Below the pieces are notes generated by a model, which did not search any database, had not been told where the DNA came from, and worked only from the letters and a program-made list of their open reading frames with translations. Of a stretch of DNA of 16,003 bases, positions 1 to 6,760 are shown one piece after another. Each line of letters begins with the position of its first letter. The stretch's first letter is position 1. Source of the stretch: Bacteroidales bacterium (lineage in GTDB: Bacteria > Bacteroidota > Bacteroidia > Bacteroidales > P3). Made by a program: the position numbers and the translations under genes. The stretch lies in contig DUQY01000213.1 in assembly GCA_012837565.1 (NCBI GenBank), positions 1 through 16,003 of the forward strand. Reading direction: 5' to 3'.

Positions 1-3
1 ACG

Positions 4-42
4 AAAGATGCACATCATTTGCTATGAATGATGTGCATCTTT
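4..42. terminator. Bidirectional hairpin terminator
   Basis: A perfect 16-bp inverted repeat: AAAGATGCACATCATT at 4-19 pairs with 27-42 around a 7-nt loop (20-26). The arms begin with AAA and end with TTT, so either strand yields a stem ending in U residues. It can end transcription of a plus-strand gene lying left of the window and of the minus-strand operon ending at 167. The stem is seen directly; termination is inferred. Confidence 0.8.
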
Positions 43-50
43 TGGGTATT

Positions 51-133
51 GAAACGAAGATTCAGTAATTTATTACAGCGTTTTAATATTTTATTCCTTT
101 GATTCAGTAAATTCTTTCTTTGATTCAGATTCC
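51..133 (+). repeat. Dispersed intergenic repeat, copy A
   Basis: This stretch carries three copies of a TTCAG core, at 61, 103 and 124. The last two lie in TTTGATTCAG words at 98-107 and 119-128, exactly 21 bp apart. Bases 61-90 match the reverse complement of 15831-15860 at 27 of 30 positions. Bases 52-64 (AAACGAAGATTCA) recur exactly at 15880-15892. A related array lies at 7874-7950. It sits just downstream of the minus-strand operon. I do not recognise the family; it is not CRISPR-like, because the copies are too few and not uniform. Confidence 0.6.
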
Positions 134-166
134 TTATTCTTTGCTTTAGACTTTTCTTGCTCGAAT

Positions 167-1111
167 TTAGCGAGATATAAGGGCGGATATTATCTTTTGG
201 GATAGGTAATAGGATAATTTATAATATGATTCTACTGACCAGCCTGCAACATGGGGGGAAAAAACTGCATTAGGAAGATGTATAAGTTGAATGAGGTCTT
301 GTGGAACTTCTGATCCAGAACATAATTCGTTTGAAAACGCTTCATATTCTATTACATCAAGGCAAATGCCTAAGACTCCTCCTTCTTTAATTTTTAGTAA
401 TAGGTCTTTGGTATTTACTACCTTGCCTCTTGATGTGTTGATAAGGTATATGGGTTTTAGAAATTGAGAAAGAAACTCATAGTCTACCATATATTTTGTT
501 TCATTGGTTAGGGGAACATGAAGGGAGAGGATGTCGGTTTCTTTTAATAGGGTCTCGAAAGAAACTTGCTGTGCGTATTCATTGGTATAGTTTTCTTTGT
601 ATTTATCGTAAGCTATTACTTTGCAATCGAATCCTGATAGTCTTTGGGCAAAGGCATTTCCCATATTGCCGTATCCAATTATTCCTATGGTTTTCCCTTT
701 TATTTCTAAACCTCTATTCTCTTCTCTTTTCCAAAGTCCAAGCCTTACTTGGTGGTCAGCTATTGCCATTTTGTTGAAAAGGCATAATAACATTCCCACA
801 GCATGCTCTCCAACGGCGTCCCTATTGCCCTCAGGTGAGTTTAAACAAGCGATACCTTTCTTCTCAGCATATTCTATATCTATGGCATCCATCCCTGCTC
901 CAACTCTTGCTATGAATTTTAGGTTCTTTCCTTTATCAATTATCTCTTTGTCTATTTCTATTTTGCTTCTTACTACAATGCCCTCATAGTTTTCAATTTC
1001 TCTTATTATGTCTTCTCTTGTGTAGTCTGGTCTATGGTCGATTTGATAGCCTGCATCGATTAGGTTATCTATTAAAACATTATGTGTGGTGTCTATTATT
1101 AGTATTTTCAT
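167..1111 (-). CDS. D-2-hydroxyacid dehydrogenase (phosphoglycerate dehydrogenase-like)
   Basis: A 314-residue cytosolic oxidoreductase of the D-isomer-specific 2-hydroxyacid dehydrogenase family, which interconverts 2-keto acids and D-2-hydroxy acids with NAD(H). The NAD-binding GxGxxG loop is at 146-151 (GYGNMG), and Asp169 at the end of the next strand suits NAD over NADP. The catalytic triad is visible: Arg228 in NTSRGKVV, Glu257 in DVIEYE and His287 in SPHVAGW. The RVGAGMDAID block near 69-78 is typical of SerA-like members. There is no C-terminal ACT domain, so this is the short form. The ATG overlaps the stop of the lysozyme gene by 4 bp (ATGA), which implies translational coupling. 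The substrate cannot be told from sequence: 3-phosphoglycerate is possible, but the SerC partner expected beside a serine-pathway SerA is absent here. Confidence 0.9.
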   Translation of the reverse strand: MKILIIDTTHNVLIDNLIDAGYQIDHRPDYTREDIIREIENYEGIVVRSKIEIDKEIIDKGKNLKFIARVGAGMDAIDIEYAEKKGIACLNSPEGNRDAVGEHAVGMLLCLFNKMAIADHQVRLGLWKREENRGLEIKGKTIGIIGYGNMGNAFAQRLSGFDCKVIAYDKYKENYTNEYAQQVSFETLLKETDILSLHVPLTNETKYMVDYEFLSQFLKPIYLINTSRGKVVNTKDLLLKIKEGGVLGICLDVIEYEAFSNELCSGSEVPQDLIQLIHLPNAVFSPHVAGWSVESYYKLSYYLSQKIISALISR

Positions 1112-1884
1112 AATAGGTTTGCTTTAAATTTGTTTATATAATCGATAAAGTCTTCTTTGTTTCCGTTAAAGGTGTTTAAATCGACCTTTGTTTTTATTCC
1201 TCTTACTGTCCCTTGGTGTGAGTATTGCCAAAAGCTCCAATAATCATTTTGGGGTTCTGTGCAGATTCGGCATATCCATATCTCATATCCTGGAAAATAT
1301 CCATCGATATATCTTTTGTAGCCCTCTACGTTGGTGTAGATGATTGGCTTTATGGAGTATTGGCTTTCTATTTCTTGCAAAAATATCTTTATTTCTTTTC
1401 TTATTTCATTTGCTTTGGAGAAAGAGAAGTAGTTGCCATGTCTTTCCACATCAAGAACTGGTGGAAGGTCGAGCTGACTTATGGCTACGTTGTTTATAAA
1501 GTTTTGGGCTTGGCTTTTGCCTGAGGTTCCAAATCTAAAGAAATGATAGACTCCTATTAGGATATTATTATTTCTTGCTCCGAGATAGTTTTCCTTATAC
1601 CTCTTGTCAACAAAGTCTTCTCCCTCTGTGGCTTTGAGAAAACAAAACTTTATATTGTCTTTTGAGACTTTTTGCCAATCAATTTCACCTTGGTGTGAGG
1701 ATACGTCTATTCCGTAAACGCTGTATTTGTTTCTATCTATTTTGATTCCTTCACAAGCATAATAGTTTCGGTAGGTCTCAAGGAAGTATGGATAAGAAAT
1801 TCCTACTAAAGACATAATTCCAATAATAATTATTATTGTAATTACCCAAATTCTAAGCCTCTTTTTAGTTTTCTTCTTCATCAT
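1108..1884 (-). CDS. GH25 family lysozyme, membrane-anchored
   Basis: A 258-residue glycoside hydrolase family 25 muramidase, expected to cleave the N-acetylmuramic acid-N-acetylglucosamine bond of peptidoglycan. A basic N-terminus (KKKTKKR) is followed by one hydrophobic segment at about 12-31 without an obvious cleavage site, so the enzyme is probably tethered to the inner membrane and faces the periplasm. The catalytic fold follows directly: Asp60 in GIDVSSHQG, the Asp145-x-Glu147 pair in PVLDVER (the general acid region in this family), and Asp235 in KVDLNTFNG. There is no separate wall-binding domain. The start could be either of two adjacent ATG codons. It lies 25 bp after the lipoprotein gene and overlaps the dehydrogenase by 4 bp, so the three are probably one transcript. 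Family assignment is firm; its role in wall remodelling rather than attack on others is inferred. Confidence 0.92.
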   Translation of the reverse strand: MMKKKTKKRLRIWVITIIIIIGIMSLVGISYPYFLETYRNYYACEGIKIDRNKYSVYGIDVSSHQGEIDWQKVSKDNIKFCFLKATEGEDFVDKRYKENYLGARNNNILIGVYHFFRFGTSGKSQAQNFINNVAISQLDLPPVLDVERHGNYFSFSKANEIRKEIKIFLQEIESQYSIKPIIYTNVEGYKRYIDGYFPGYEIWICRICTEPQNDYWSFWQYSHQGTVRGIKTKVDLNTFNGNKEDFIDYINKFKANLL

Positions 1885-1909
1885 GAAGGGTTTCTCAGGG
1901 TTTGGTTTT

Positions 1910-2614
1910 TTAGTTTTCCTCTTTTAAGAATTGTTTTTTGTTCTTAAAGTATGGTCTTAGGGTTTCTATACTTTGTTTATAATGATTGAATGTTTTCTCT
2001 TCTTGAACATTAAAGGCTATGGAGTCCATCTCTATGTTGAAATCAATTTGCTTTAGGCCTTGTAGCCCAATAGAAGACATCTTTTTATCAAATAGTTGTA
2101 TGAATTCATTGTAGTTTTCTTCATTAACTTGAAATATATCATCAAAACTAAGTTCTTTGTTTTCTAGGTAGTTAAATATAACGGTATTATATGTTTTTGT
2201 AGTATCTTCATTGGCGAAACAAATAGTTTTTTTAATCAAACAGCTATATAGTTCATTATTGTGGAAGATGAAATATGCAGGACGTATCTCAATAAAGTTA
2301 TCACCCTCTGCTTTTCTTTTCTTTACCTGGTCGACAAAGTCTTGCATCTGTGAACCAATATTTGTGGTTATTGGCTTGATGTTTATGTTATTGTCCTTAA
2401 TCTTGCTTATTGGAATAAGCATAGCTCCATATATATTATTTATCGTGTCTTTTACATGTACTCCACTTATGCCATAGGCTGAGTGAATGACATAATTTTC
2501 TTTTACTTCGTATTTTGAGGTTTTAAACTTCTTCTCTTCTTTCTTTTGACATTGAATAAATGAGATTGAAAGCAAAATGAATAAGATTAGAAATAGGCTT
2601 ATTTTGTTTTTCAT
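1910..2614 (-). CDS. Putative lipoprotein, DUF3298-like (RsiV/PdaC-type domain)
   Basis: A 234-residue lipoprotein: a hydrophobic signal sequence ends in the lipobox SFIQC, with Cys22 as the lipidated residue. The residues after it, QKKEE, resemble the charged surface-export signal described for Bacteroidetes lipoproteins, so the outer face of the outer membrane is possible. The body has the layout of DUF3298-type domains: a strand with NNELYS (114-119 region), then a TYNTVIFNYLENKELSFDDIF stretch that mirrors the family pattern 'YnfDlkTGk.lsL.DlF'. This was judged by eye and is uncertain. In Firmicutes the DUF3298 protein RsiV binds lysozyme. Here the gene is followed 25 bp later by a GH25 lysozyme gene, so a lysozyme-binding or regulating role is conceivable, but that is inference. 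It is the first gene of the operon. Confidence 0.75.
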   Translation of the reverse strand: MKNKISLFLILFILLSISFIQCQKKEEKKFKTSKYEVKENYVIHSAYGISGVHVKDTINNIYGAMLIPISKIKDNNINIKPITTNIGSQMQDFVDQVKKRKAEGDNFIEIRPAYFIFHNNELYSCLIKKTICFANEDTTKTYNTVIFNYLENKELSFDDIFQVNEENYNEFIQLFDKKMSSIGLQGLKQIDFNIEMDSIAFNVQEEKTFNHYKQSIETLRPYFKNKKQFLKEEN

Positions 2615-2697
2615 ATTTGTTTTATTGGTTATGATTATAGAATAGGGTTATGTTTTGAGCTTATTATTTATCTTTCCATAGAGTCCTATTGAGCTTA

Positions 2698-2727
2698 CAA
2701 AATTAATAAAAAAGGCAACCCAATCAA
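2698..2727 (-). promoter_or_regulatory. Candidate promoter for the lipoprotein-lysozyme operon
   Basis: On the minus strand, TAATTTTG (2705-2698) is an exact match to the Bacteroidetes -7 box TAnnTTTG. A TTG at 2727-2725 lies 19 bp upstream, within the usual 19-21 bp spacing of the -33 element. The predicted transcript would begin near 2694, about 80 nt before the ATG. The -33 element falls inside the loop of the neighbouring terminator hairpin. In such AT-rich DNA the match is suggestive only. Confidence 0.35.
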
Positions 2728-2740
2728 TAGGTTGCCTAAA
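2704..2740 (-). terminator. Rho-independent terminator of the dpp5-DUF3127 unit
   Basis: On the minus strand an 8-bp perfect stem (AGGCAACC at 2713-2720 pairing with 2730-2737, 9-nt loop) is followed at once by TTTTTT. It begins 32 bp past the stop codon of the DUF3127 gene. Stem and T run are both present in the expected order for this strand. Confidence 0.85.
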
Positions 2741-2768
2741 ATTTATTAATTATTTGTGAAATACATGC

Positions 2769-3191
2769 TTAGAATGGCAAGTCGTCATCCTCTTGTGGCT
2801 CTGTGCTATTAAAGGAACCGTATTCTTCTTTTTGAGGTGAAGAAGGTTGTGCAACAGGTGCTGGAGATGCACTTGGCTGAGAAAAGTCTTGGTTTGGTTG
2901 AGGACTTCCTAGTGTTAGAGGATTGAAAGTGTCTATTCTGAAACATTTTAAGTCGGTGTACCAACGGTCATTATACTCTCTTGATTCAGGATTAAAATAA
3001 ACCTTAAGCTGAGTGTTAGGTGACATTGTTCTAACTATTGCTACCTTATCTTCTCCCCAAAGAGAGAATGCTAATTGTTTTGGGTATTGTTCTTCTGTTT
3101 CAATAACAAAACCCCCTCTTACCCAAGCTCCTCTTGCAGATTCGCCTGTTTGTTCTGGTAAAGCTTTTAAAAATTTTCCGATTATTTCCAT
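2769..3191 (-). CDS. DUF3127 protein with SSB-like C-terminal tail
   Basis: A 140-residue protein of the Bacteroidetes DUF3127 family, whose function is unknown. Residues about 1-92 form a compact beta-rich region (MEIIGKF, GGFVIET, QLAFSLWGEDK, LKVYFNPESRE, WYTDLKCFRI) that suggests a small OB-like fold. Next comes a low-complexity Pro/Ser/Gln linker (about 95-125), then an acidic tip ending EDDDLPF (134-140). That architecture of folded domain, flexible linker and D-D-D-L-P-F tip copies bacterial single-stranded DNA-binding protein, whose tip docks repair and replication partners. The N-terminal half does not look like standard SSB. It starts 25 bp after dpp5 on the same strand and is followed by a terminator. 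Family call is fairly sure; a nucleic-acid role is inferred from the tail. Confidence 0.8.
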   Translation of the reverse strand: MEIIGKFLKALPEQTGESARGAWVRGGFVIETEEQYPKQLAFSLWGEDKVAIVRTMSPNTQLKVYFNPESREYNDRWYTDLKCFRIDTFNPLTLGSPQPNQDFSQPSASPAPVAQPSSPQKEEYGSFNSTEPQEDDDLPF

Positions 3192-3216
3192 TGTCTTATA
3201 TTTATTTATGTATTAT

Positions 3217-5316
3217 TTACGCTTTTGTTTTAGTCTCTGGCTTTAACCAAGTGTCTAGCCAATCAAAGAAGTTTCTTTGCCAAAGGACTCCGTTTTGTGG
3301 TTTAAGTACCCAATGTGATTCGTCTGGGTAATATAGGTAACGAGCAGGGATTCCTTGAATAATAGCTGCATTATAAGCTGACATTCCTTGTGATGCAACA
3401 ATGCGATAATCATATTCACTATGAATAACCATTAGTGGAGTATCCCATTTGTCAACAAACTTATGTGGTGAGTTTGCATAGGTCTTTTGAGCTGTCTTAT
3501 TGTTTTTATCCCAATAGTTTCCGCCCAAGTCCCAGTTAGCAAAGAACATTTCTTCTGTTTCAAGGTATTGTTGTTCTAAGTTAAACATACCATTATGAGA
3601 AATAAAACACTTGAAACGTTTTTCGTGATGACCTGCAAGCCAATAAACAGAGTAACCTCCGAAACTTGCACCAACTGATCCTAGTCTATCTTTGTCAACA
3701 AAAGGTTCTTTAACCATTTCGTCGATTGCTGTTAGGTAGTCTTTCATACATTGTCCACCATAATCGCCACTTATTGCTTCGTTCCACTCTTGTCCAAAGC
3801 CAGGAAGACCTCTTCTGTTTGGAGCAACTATGATATAACCATGAGATGCCATGATTTGGAAGTTCCAACGGAATGACCAAAACTGAGATACTGTTGATTG
3901 AGGACCTCCCTCACAATAAAGGATTGTTGGGTATTTCTTTGTGGAATCGAAGTTTGGAGGATAAATTATCCAAGAATGCAAGTCTTTTCCGTCTGTTGCT
4001 TTAAACCAACGCTCTTCAATGTTTCCCATCTCTACTTTTGCAAGTAGGTCTTTATTAACATTAGATATGTTTATGTCTTTTCCAGTTGAAGGGTCTACTG
4101 AATAAATTTCTACTGGTTGAGACATACTCATTTTTGTGCCAATTAATTTATCTTTTGCAAGCATAACTGATGTGAAATTATGAATTCCAGAGGTTAGTTG
4201 CTTGAAGCTATTATTAGCTAAGGTTAGTTGGTAGATATCGTCTTTGCCTTGGTAGTCAGATATAAAGTAAATGCTTTTATTGTCTTTTGAGAAAACTAGT
4301 CCATTTGAGTTTTGGTCAAAGTCTTTTGAATAGTCTTTAATTGCTTTTGTGCTAAGGTCCATAACCATTAAGCGAATCTTGTCTGCCTCGTAGCCATCTC
4401 TTTCCATACTTTCCCATGCCAAAAGCTTTCCGTCGTGTGAGAAAACTGGGTTTTGGTCATAGCCCATCATTCCTTCAGAAAGGTTGGTTGTGGTTTTTGA
4501 TTCTAAATCATAAAGATAAAGATCTGAATTGGTTGAAAACGCATATTCTTTACCTACTTTCTTTCTGCAAGTATAAACAATCTGTTTGGAGTCTGGCGAC
4601 CAAGTCAATTGTTCCATTCCACCCCAAGGACGCATTGGTGATTCAAATTCTGTACCCTCTAATAGGTTGATATCGTTTGAAAGTTTCTTCCCATCGAAGT
4701 CAGCAATAAAAGGTTGAGGAACATTATCTACCCACTCATCCCAATGGCGATAACCTAAGTCATCGTTTATTCTTCCTGTGGTTTTCGCTAATCCTGTTTT
4801 AAGGTAGTCGTACTTGTCTTTCTTAGCAATTGCTCTTATGTATAGGATTTTCTTTCCATCAGGTGAATAAGAAAAGCTTTCAATATCACCTTCCTTAACA
4901 TTTGAAATCTTAGTTTTTCCTTTACCATCTAAGTTCATTTCATATATCTGAACTCCTTTATCGTCAGCAAAGCAGTAACCAATCTTCTTCCCATCAGGAC
5001 TAAAGATAGCATTCCATTCGCTGCCAGCAGTTGTGGTTAATTGCTTAAGGTCAGTTCCGTCAATATTCATTATATATATTTCGGAGTTTCCTTTATCCTT
5101 TTCTATATCGAAATACTTAACGGTATATAGAACCTTATCTCCAGATGGAGAAACAGAAACATCTCCAATTCTTCCAAAAGACCAAAGAACTTCTGGTGTT
5201 AGTTTTCCGTCCTTAACTTCAATGTCTGGTTTACCAATAACATCTTTGTCTTGACGTGGCTTGCAAGAAGAAAAACTTATTGCAACCAAAAGACTAAATA
5301 GTAAATACTTTTTCAT
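3217..5316 (-). CDS. dpp5: Dipeptidyl-peptidase 5-like S9 serine peptidase, lipoprotein
   Basis: A 699-residue S9 family peptidase that removes dipeptides from peptide N-termini, feeding amino-acid catabolism in the periplasm. The N-terminus is a lipoprotein signal (ISFSSC, lipidated Cys18). Residues about 30-430 form a WD40-like beta-propeller with repeated 'SPDGKKI' strands, which gates the active site. The alpha/beta-hydrolase domain (about 440-692) carries Ser551 in GASFGGYS, Asp636 in HSEYDYRI and His668 in PDESHWV. The Ser-Asp and Asp-His spacings of 85 and 32 residues equal those of P. gingivalis DPP5 (Ser542, Asp627, His659, from memory), and NRRGLPGFG is also shared in kind. The known enzyme prefers Ala and hydrophobic residues at P1. 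It has its own promoter (5366-5397) and leads a unit with the DUF3127 gene. Confidence 0.93.
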   Translation of the reverse strand: MKKYLLFSLLVAISFSSCKPRQDKDVIGKPDIEVKDGKLTPEVLWSFGRIGDVSVSPSGDKVLYTVKYFDIEKDKGNSEIYIMNIDGTDLKQLTTTAGSEWNAIFSPDGKKIGYCFADDKGVQIYEMNLDGKGKTKISNVKEGDIESFSYSPDGKKILYIRAIAKKDKYDYLKTGLAKTTGRINDDLGYRHWDEWVDNVPQPFIADFDGKKLSNDINLLEGTEFESPMRPWGGMEQLTWSPDSKQIVYTCRKKVGKEYAFSTNSDLYLYDLESKTTTNLSEGMMGYDQNPVFSHDGKLLAWESMERDGYEADKIRLMVMDLSTKAIKDYSKDFDQNSNGLVFSKDNKSIYFISDYQGKDDIYQLTLANNSFKQLTSGIHNFTSVMLAKDKLIGTKMSMSQPVEIYSVDPSTGKDINISNVNKDLLAKVEMGNIEERWFKATDGKDLHSWIIYPPNFDSTKKYPTILYCEGGPQSTVSQFWSFRWNFQIMASHGYIIVAPNRRGLPGFGQEWNEAISGDYGGQCMKDYLTAIDEMVKEPFVDKDRLGSVGASFGGYSVYWLAGHHEKRFKCFISHNGMFNLEQQYLETEEMFFANWDLGGNYWDKNNKTAQKTYANSPHKFVDKWDTPLMVIHSEYDYRIVASQGMSAYNAAIIQGIPARYLYYPDESHWVLKPQNGVLWQRNFFDWLDTWLKPETKTKA

Positions 5317-5365
5317 GCTTTATATTATATTTTAATTAGAATTCTCGTTAGTTGTAAAAACTCGT

Positions 5366-5397
5366 CAAAGATACAAATTACTTATAAATACTACAAA
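5366..5397 (-). promoter_or_regulatory. Promoter of dpp5
   Basis: On the minus strand TTTG (5397-5394) and TATCTTTG (5373-5366) are separated by exactly 20 bp, a full match to the Bacteroidetes TTTG/TAnnTTTG promoter. Transcription would begin near 5361, leaving a leader of about 45 nt before the dpp5 ATG at 5316. No hairpin separates the upstream HD gene, so some read-through is also possible. Confidence 0.7.
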
Positions 5398-5418
5398 TAA
5401 CTTCTATCAAATATCTAT

Positions 5419-6657
5419 TTAGTTTTTATCTATAAGCTTAAAGGTTGGTAGTTTATATAGGTAATATTTCTTTATTTCTTTCCTTAGGAAGGCTTCGTCT
5501 AGTTGGTCTGAGGCATTACATATTTCTTTTACCTGCCCATTCTTAAATAGTATATTTATCTTATCGTCTTGGAAGCTATATGCTTTGTTTTTCAATTCAT
5601 CGGTTAGAACAAAATAAGATTCAATCTCCTCTTTGCTTAGGCTATTATCTTGTTTTTGTATATCCTTAACCGCATTATCTATGTCTTGTTCTGAAAATGG
5701 TTTGTCTTTAATTATAACCTTTCCAAGATGTCGGTTGATTAGGCATTTGGATAAATGAGAAAGGATTTCATCCTTGTGATTTGCCCAAACCTTTACTGCA
5801 TTCCAAATATCTGAGTCATCAATTAGGGTAAAGTTTTCTATTGATTTCTCATTCTTAATTGTCGTTCTTTTGTTTTCAATGAAATATGCAAAATAAGGAG
5901 AAATATACTTGACTACATCCTCGCCTTGCTTGTGAATATCAGATGCTCTATTAAGTATTGAATTTATAAGAATATCAGAGGAAACAACTGCTTTATGCAT
6001 ATATACCTGCCAGTACATAAGCCTTCGTGAGATAATAAATTTCTCAATAGAGTATATCCCCTTTTGCTCTATTACAAGCTCATCATTATTAACTGCAAGC
6101 ATCTTAATGATTCTTTCTGTCCCTATTACTCCTTCCGAAACACCTGTAAAGAAACTATCTCTTGTTAAGTAGTCTAGCCTATCGGTATCAACTTGTGAAG
6201 AAACTAATTGGTGAAGAAAACGTTTAGGGTATTTATTAGAGAATATATCTATTGTCATTTTAGAAACGCCTATCCTTTTCATCATCTCCAAAGAAACCTC
6301 TTCGTGATCTTCTTGAAAAAAGAAATGCTCTAAGCAATGAGAAAAAGGACTGTGACCAATGTCGTGAAGAAGGATTGCAGCAAGTGAGGCTTCAATTTCT
6401 TCTTCGCTTATTTTCTCTCCCTTTTGACCAAGAACATCCAAAGCCTGATTCATAAGATACATTGCACCTAAGGCATGAGAAAACCTTGTATGTTCAGCCC
6501 CTGGATAAACTAAATTGCTTAATCCAAGTTGTTTAACTCGCCTTAGTCTTTGTAAGTAAGGATGTTCTATTAGGTCATAAATGCTTCCTCTTGGAATATT
6601 TATAAACCCATAGACAGGATCGTTGATGATTTTCTTCTTATTGACAGGGATATTCAT
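5419..6657 (-). CDS. HD-domain phosphohydrolase (SAMHD1/dGTPase-like)
   Basis: A 412-residue cytosolic metal-dependent phosphohydrolase of the HD superfamily, in the branch that includes SAMHD1 and dGTPases. Counting from the Met at 6657, the signature is Arg58-x-x-His61 in HTRFSHALG, His98-Asp99 in LLHDIGHSPFSH, and Asp157/Asp159 in DTDRLDYLTRD. The opening KKIINDPVYGFINIP block is typical of this subfamily. An in-frame ATG at 6672 would add five residues, but the -7-like box at 6662-6669 lies inside that extension, and KKIINDP-type homologues start close to the motif, so 6657 is preferred. The substrate is unknown; a dNTP or other nucleotide is the family expectation. The gene diverges from dprA. 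The C-terminal third (about 270-412) is less conserved and probably mediates oligomerisation. Confidence 0.87.
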   Translation of the reverse strand: MNIPVNKKKIINDPVYGFINIPRGSIYDLIEHPYLQRLRRVKQLGLSNLVYPGAEHTRFSHALGAMYLMNQALDVLGQKGEKISEEEIEASLAAILLHDIGHSPFSHCLEHFFFQEDHEEVSLEMMKRIGVSKMTIDIFSNKYPKRFLHQLVSSQVDTDRLDYLTRDSFFTGVSEGVIGTERIIKMLAVNNDELVIEQKGIYSIEKFIISRRLMYWQVYMHKAVVSSDILINSILNRASDIHKQGEDVVKYISPYFAYFIENKRTTIKNEKSIENFTLIDDSDIWNAVKVWANHKDEILSHLSKCLINRHLGKVIIKDKPFSEQDIDNAVKDIQKQDNSLSKEEIESYFVLTDELKNKAYSFQDDKINILFKNGQVKEICNASDQLDEAFLRKEIKKYYLYKLPTFKLIDKN

Positions 6658-6661
6658 ATTG

Positions 6662-6669
6662 CAAAAATA
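6662..6669 (-). promoter_or_regulatory. -7 box candidate for the HD gene
   Basis: The minus strand reads TATTTTTG here, an exact TAnnTTTG box. No TTTG or TTG stands at the expected 19-21 bp upstream, so the -33 half is missing or weak. If used, the transcript would begin within a few bases of the ATG at 6657, making the mRNA nearly leaderless. Confidence 0.3.
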
Positions 6670-6731
6670 CATTAATTATTGATAAATAAACTTTACTAAA
6701 AGCTAATAAGGTATTATTTGAAATAATTTGT

Positions 6732-6739
6732 TATTTTTG
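6732..6739 (+). promoter_or_regulatory. -7 box candidate for dprA
   Basis: TATTTTTG is an exact TAnnTTTG match 21 bp before the dprA ATG at 6761. A canonical -33 TTG is not seen at the right distance. The box overlaps the longer TTG-started reading frame from 6728 and argues against that start. Start of transcription would be near 6743. Confidence 0.4.
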
Positions 6740-6760
6740 TTGGACCTAATCAATTTATAT

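Noticed and set aside
621..989. Plus-strand open frame opposite the dehydrogenase
   Set aside because: It is antisense to a gene with all its catalytic motifs and has no recognisable protein features; same judgement for other frames opposite the assigned genes.
6728..6760. TTG-initiated longer start for dprA
   Set aside because: It would add 11 hydrophobic residues not typical of DprA, and the region contains the likely -7 promoter box.
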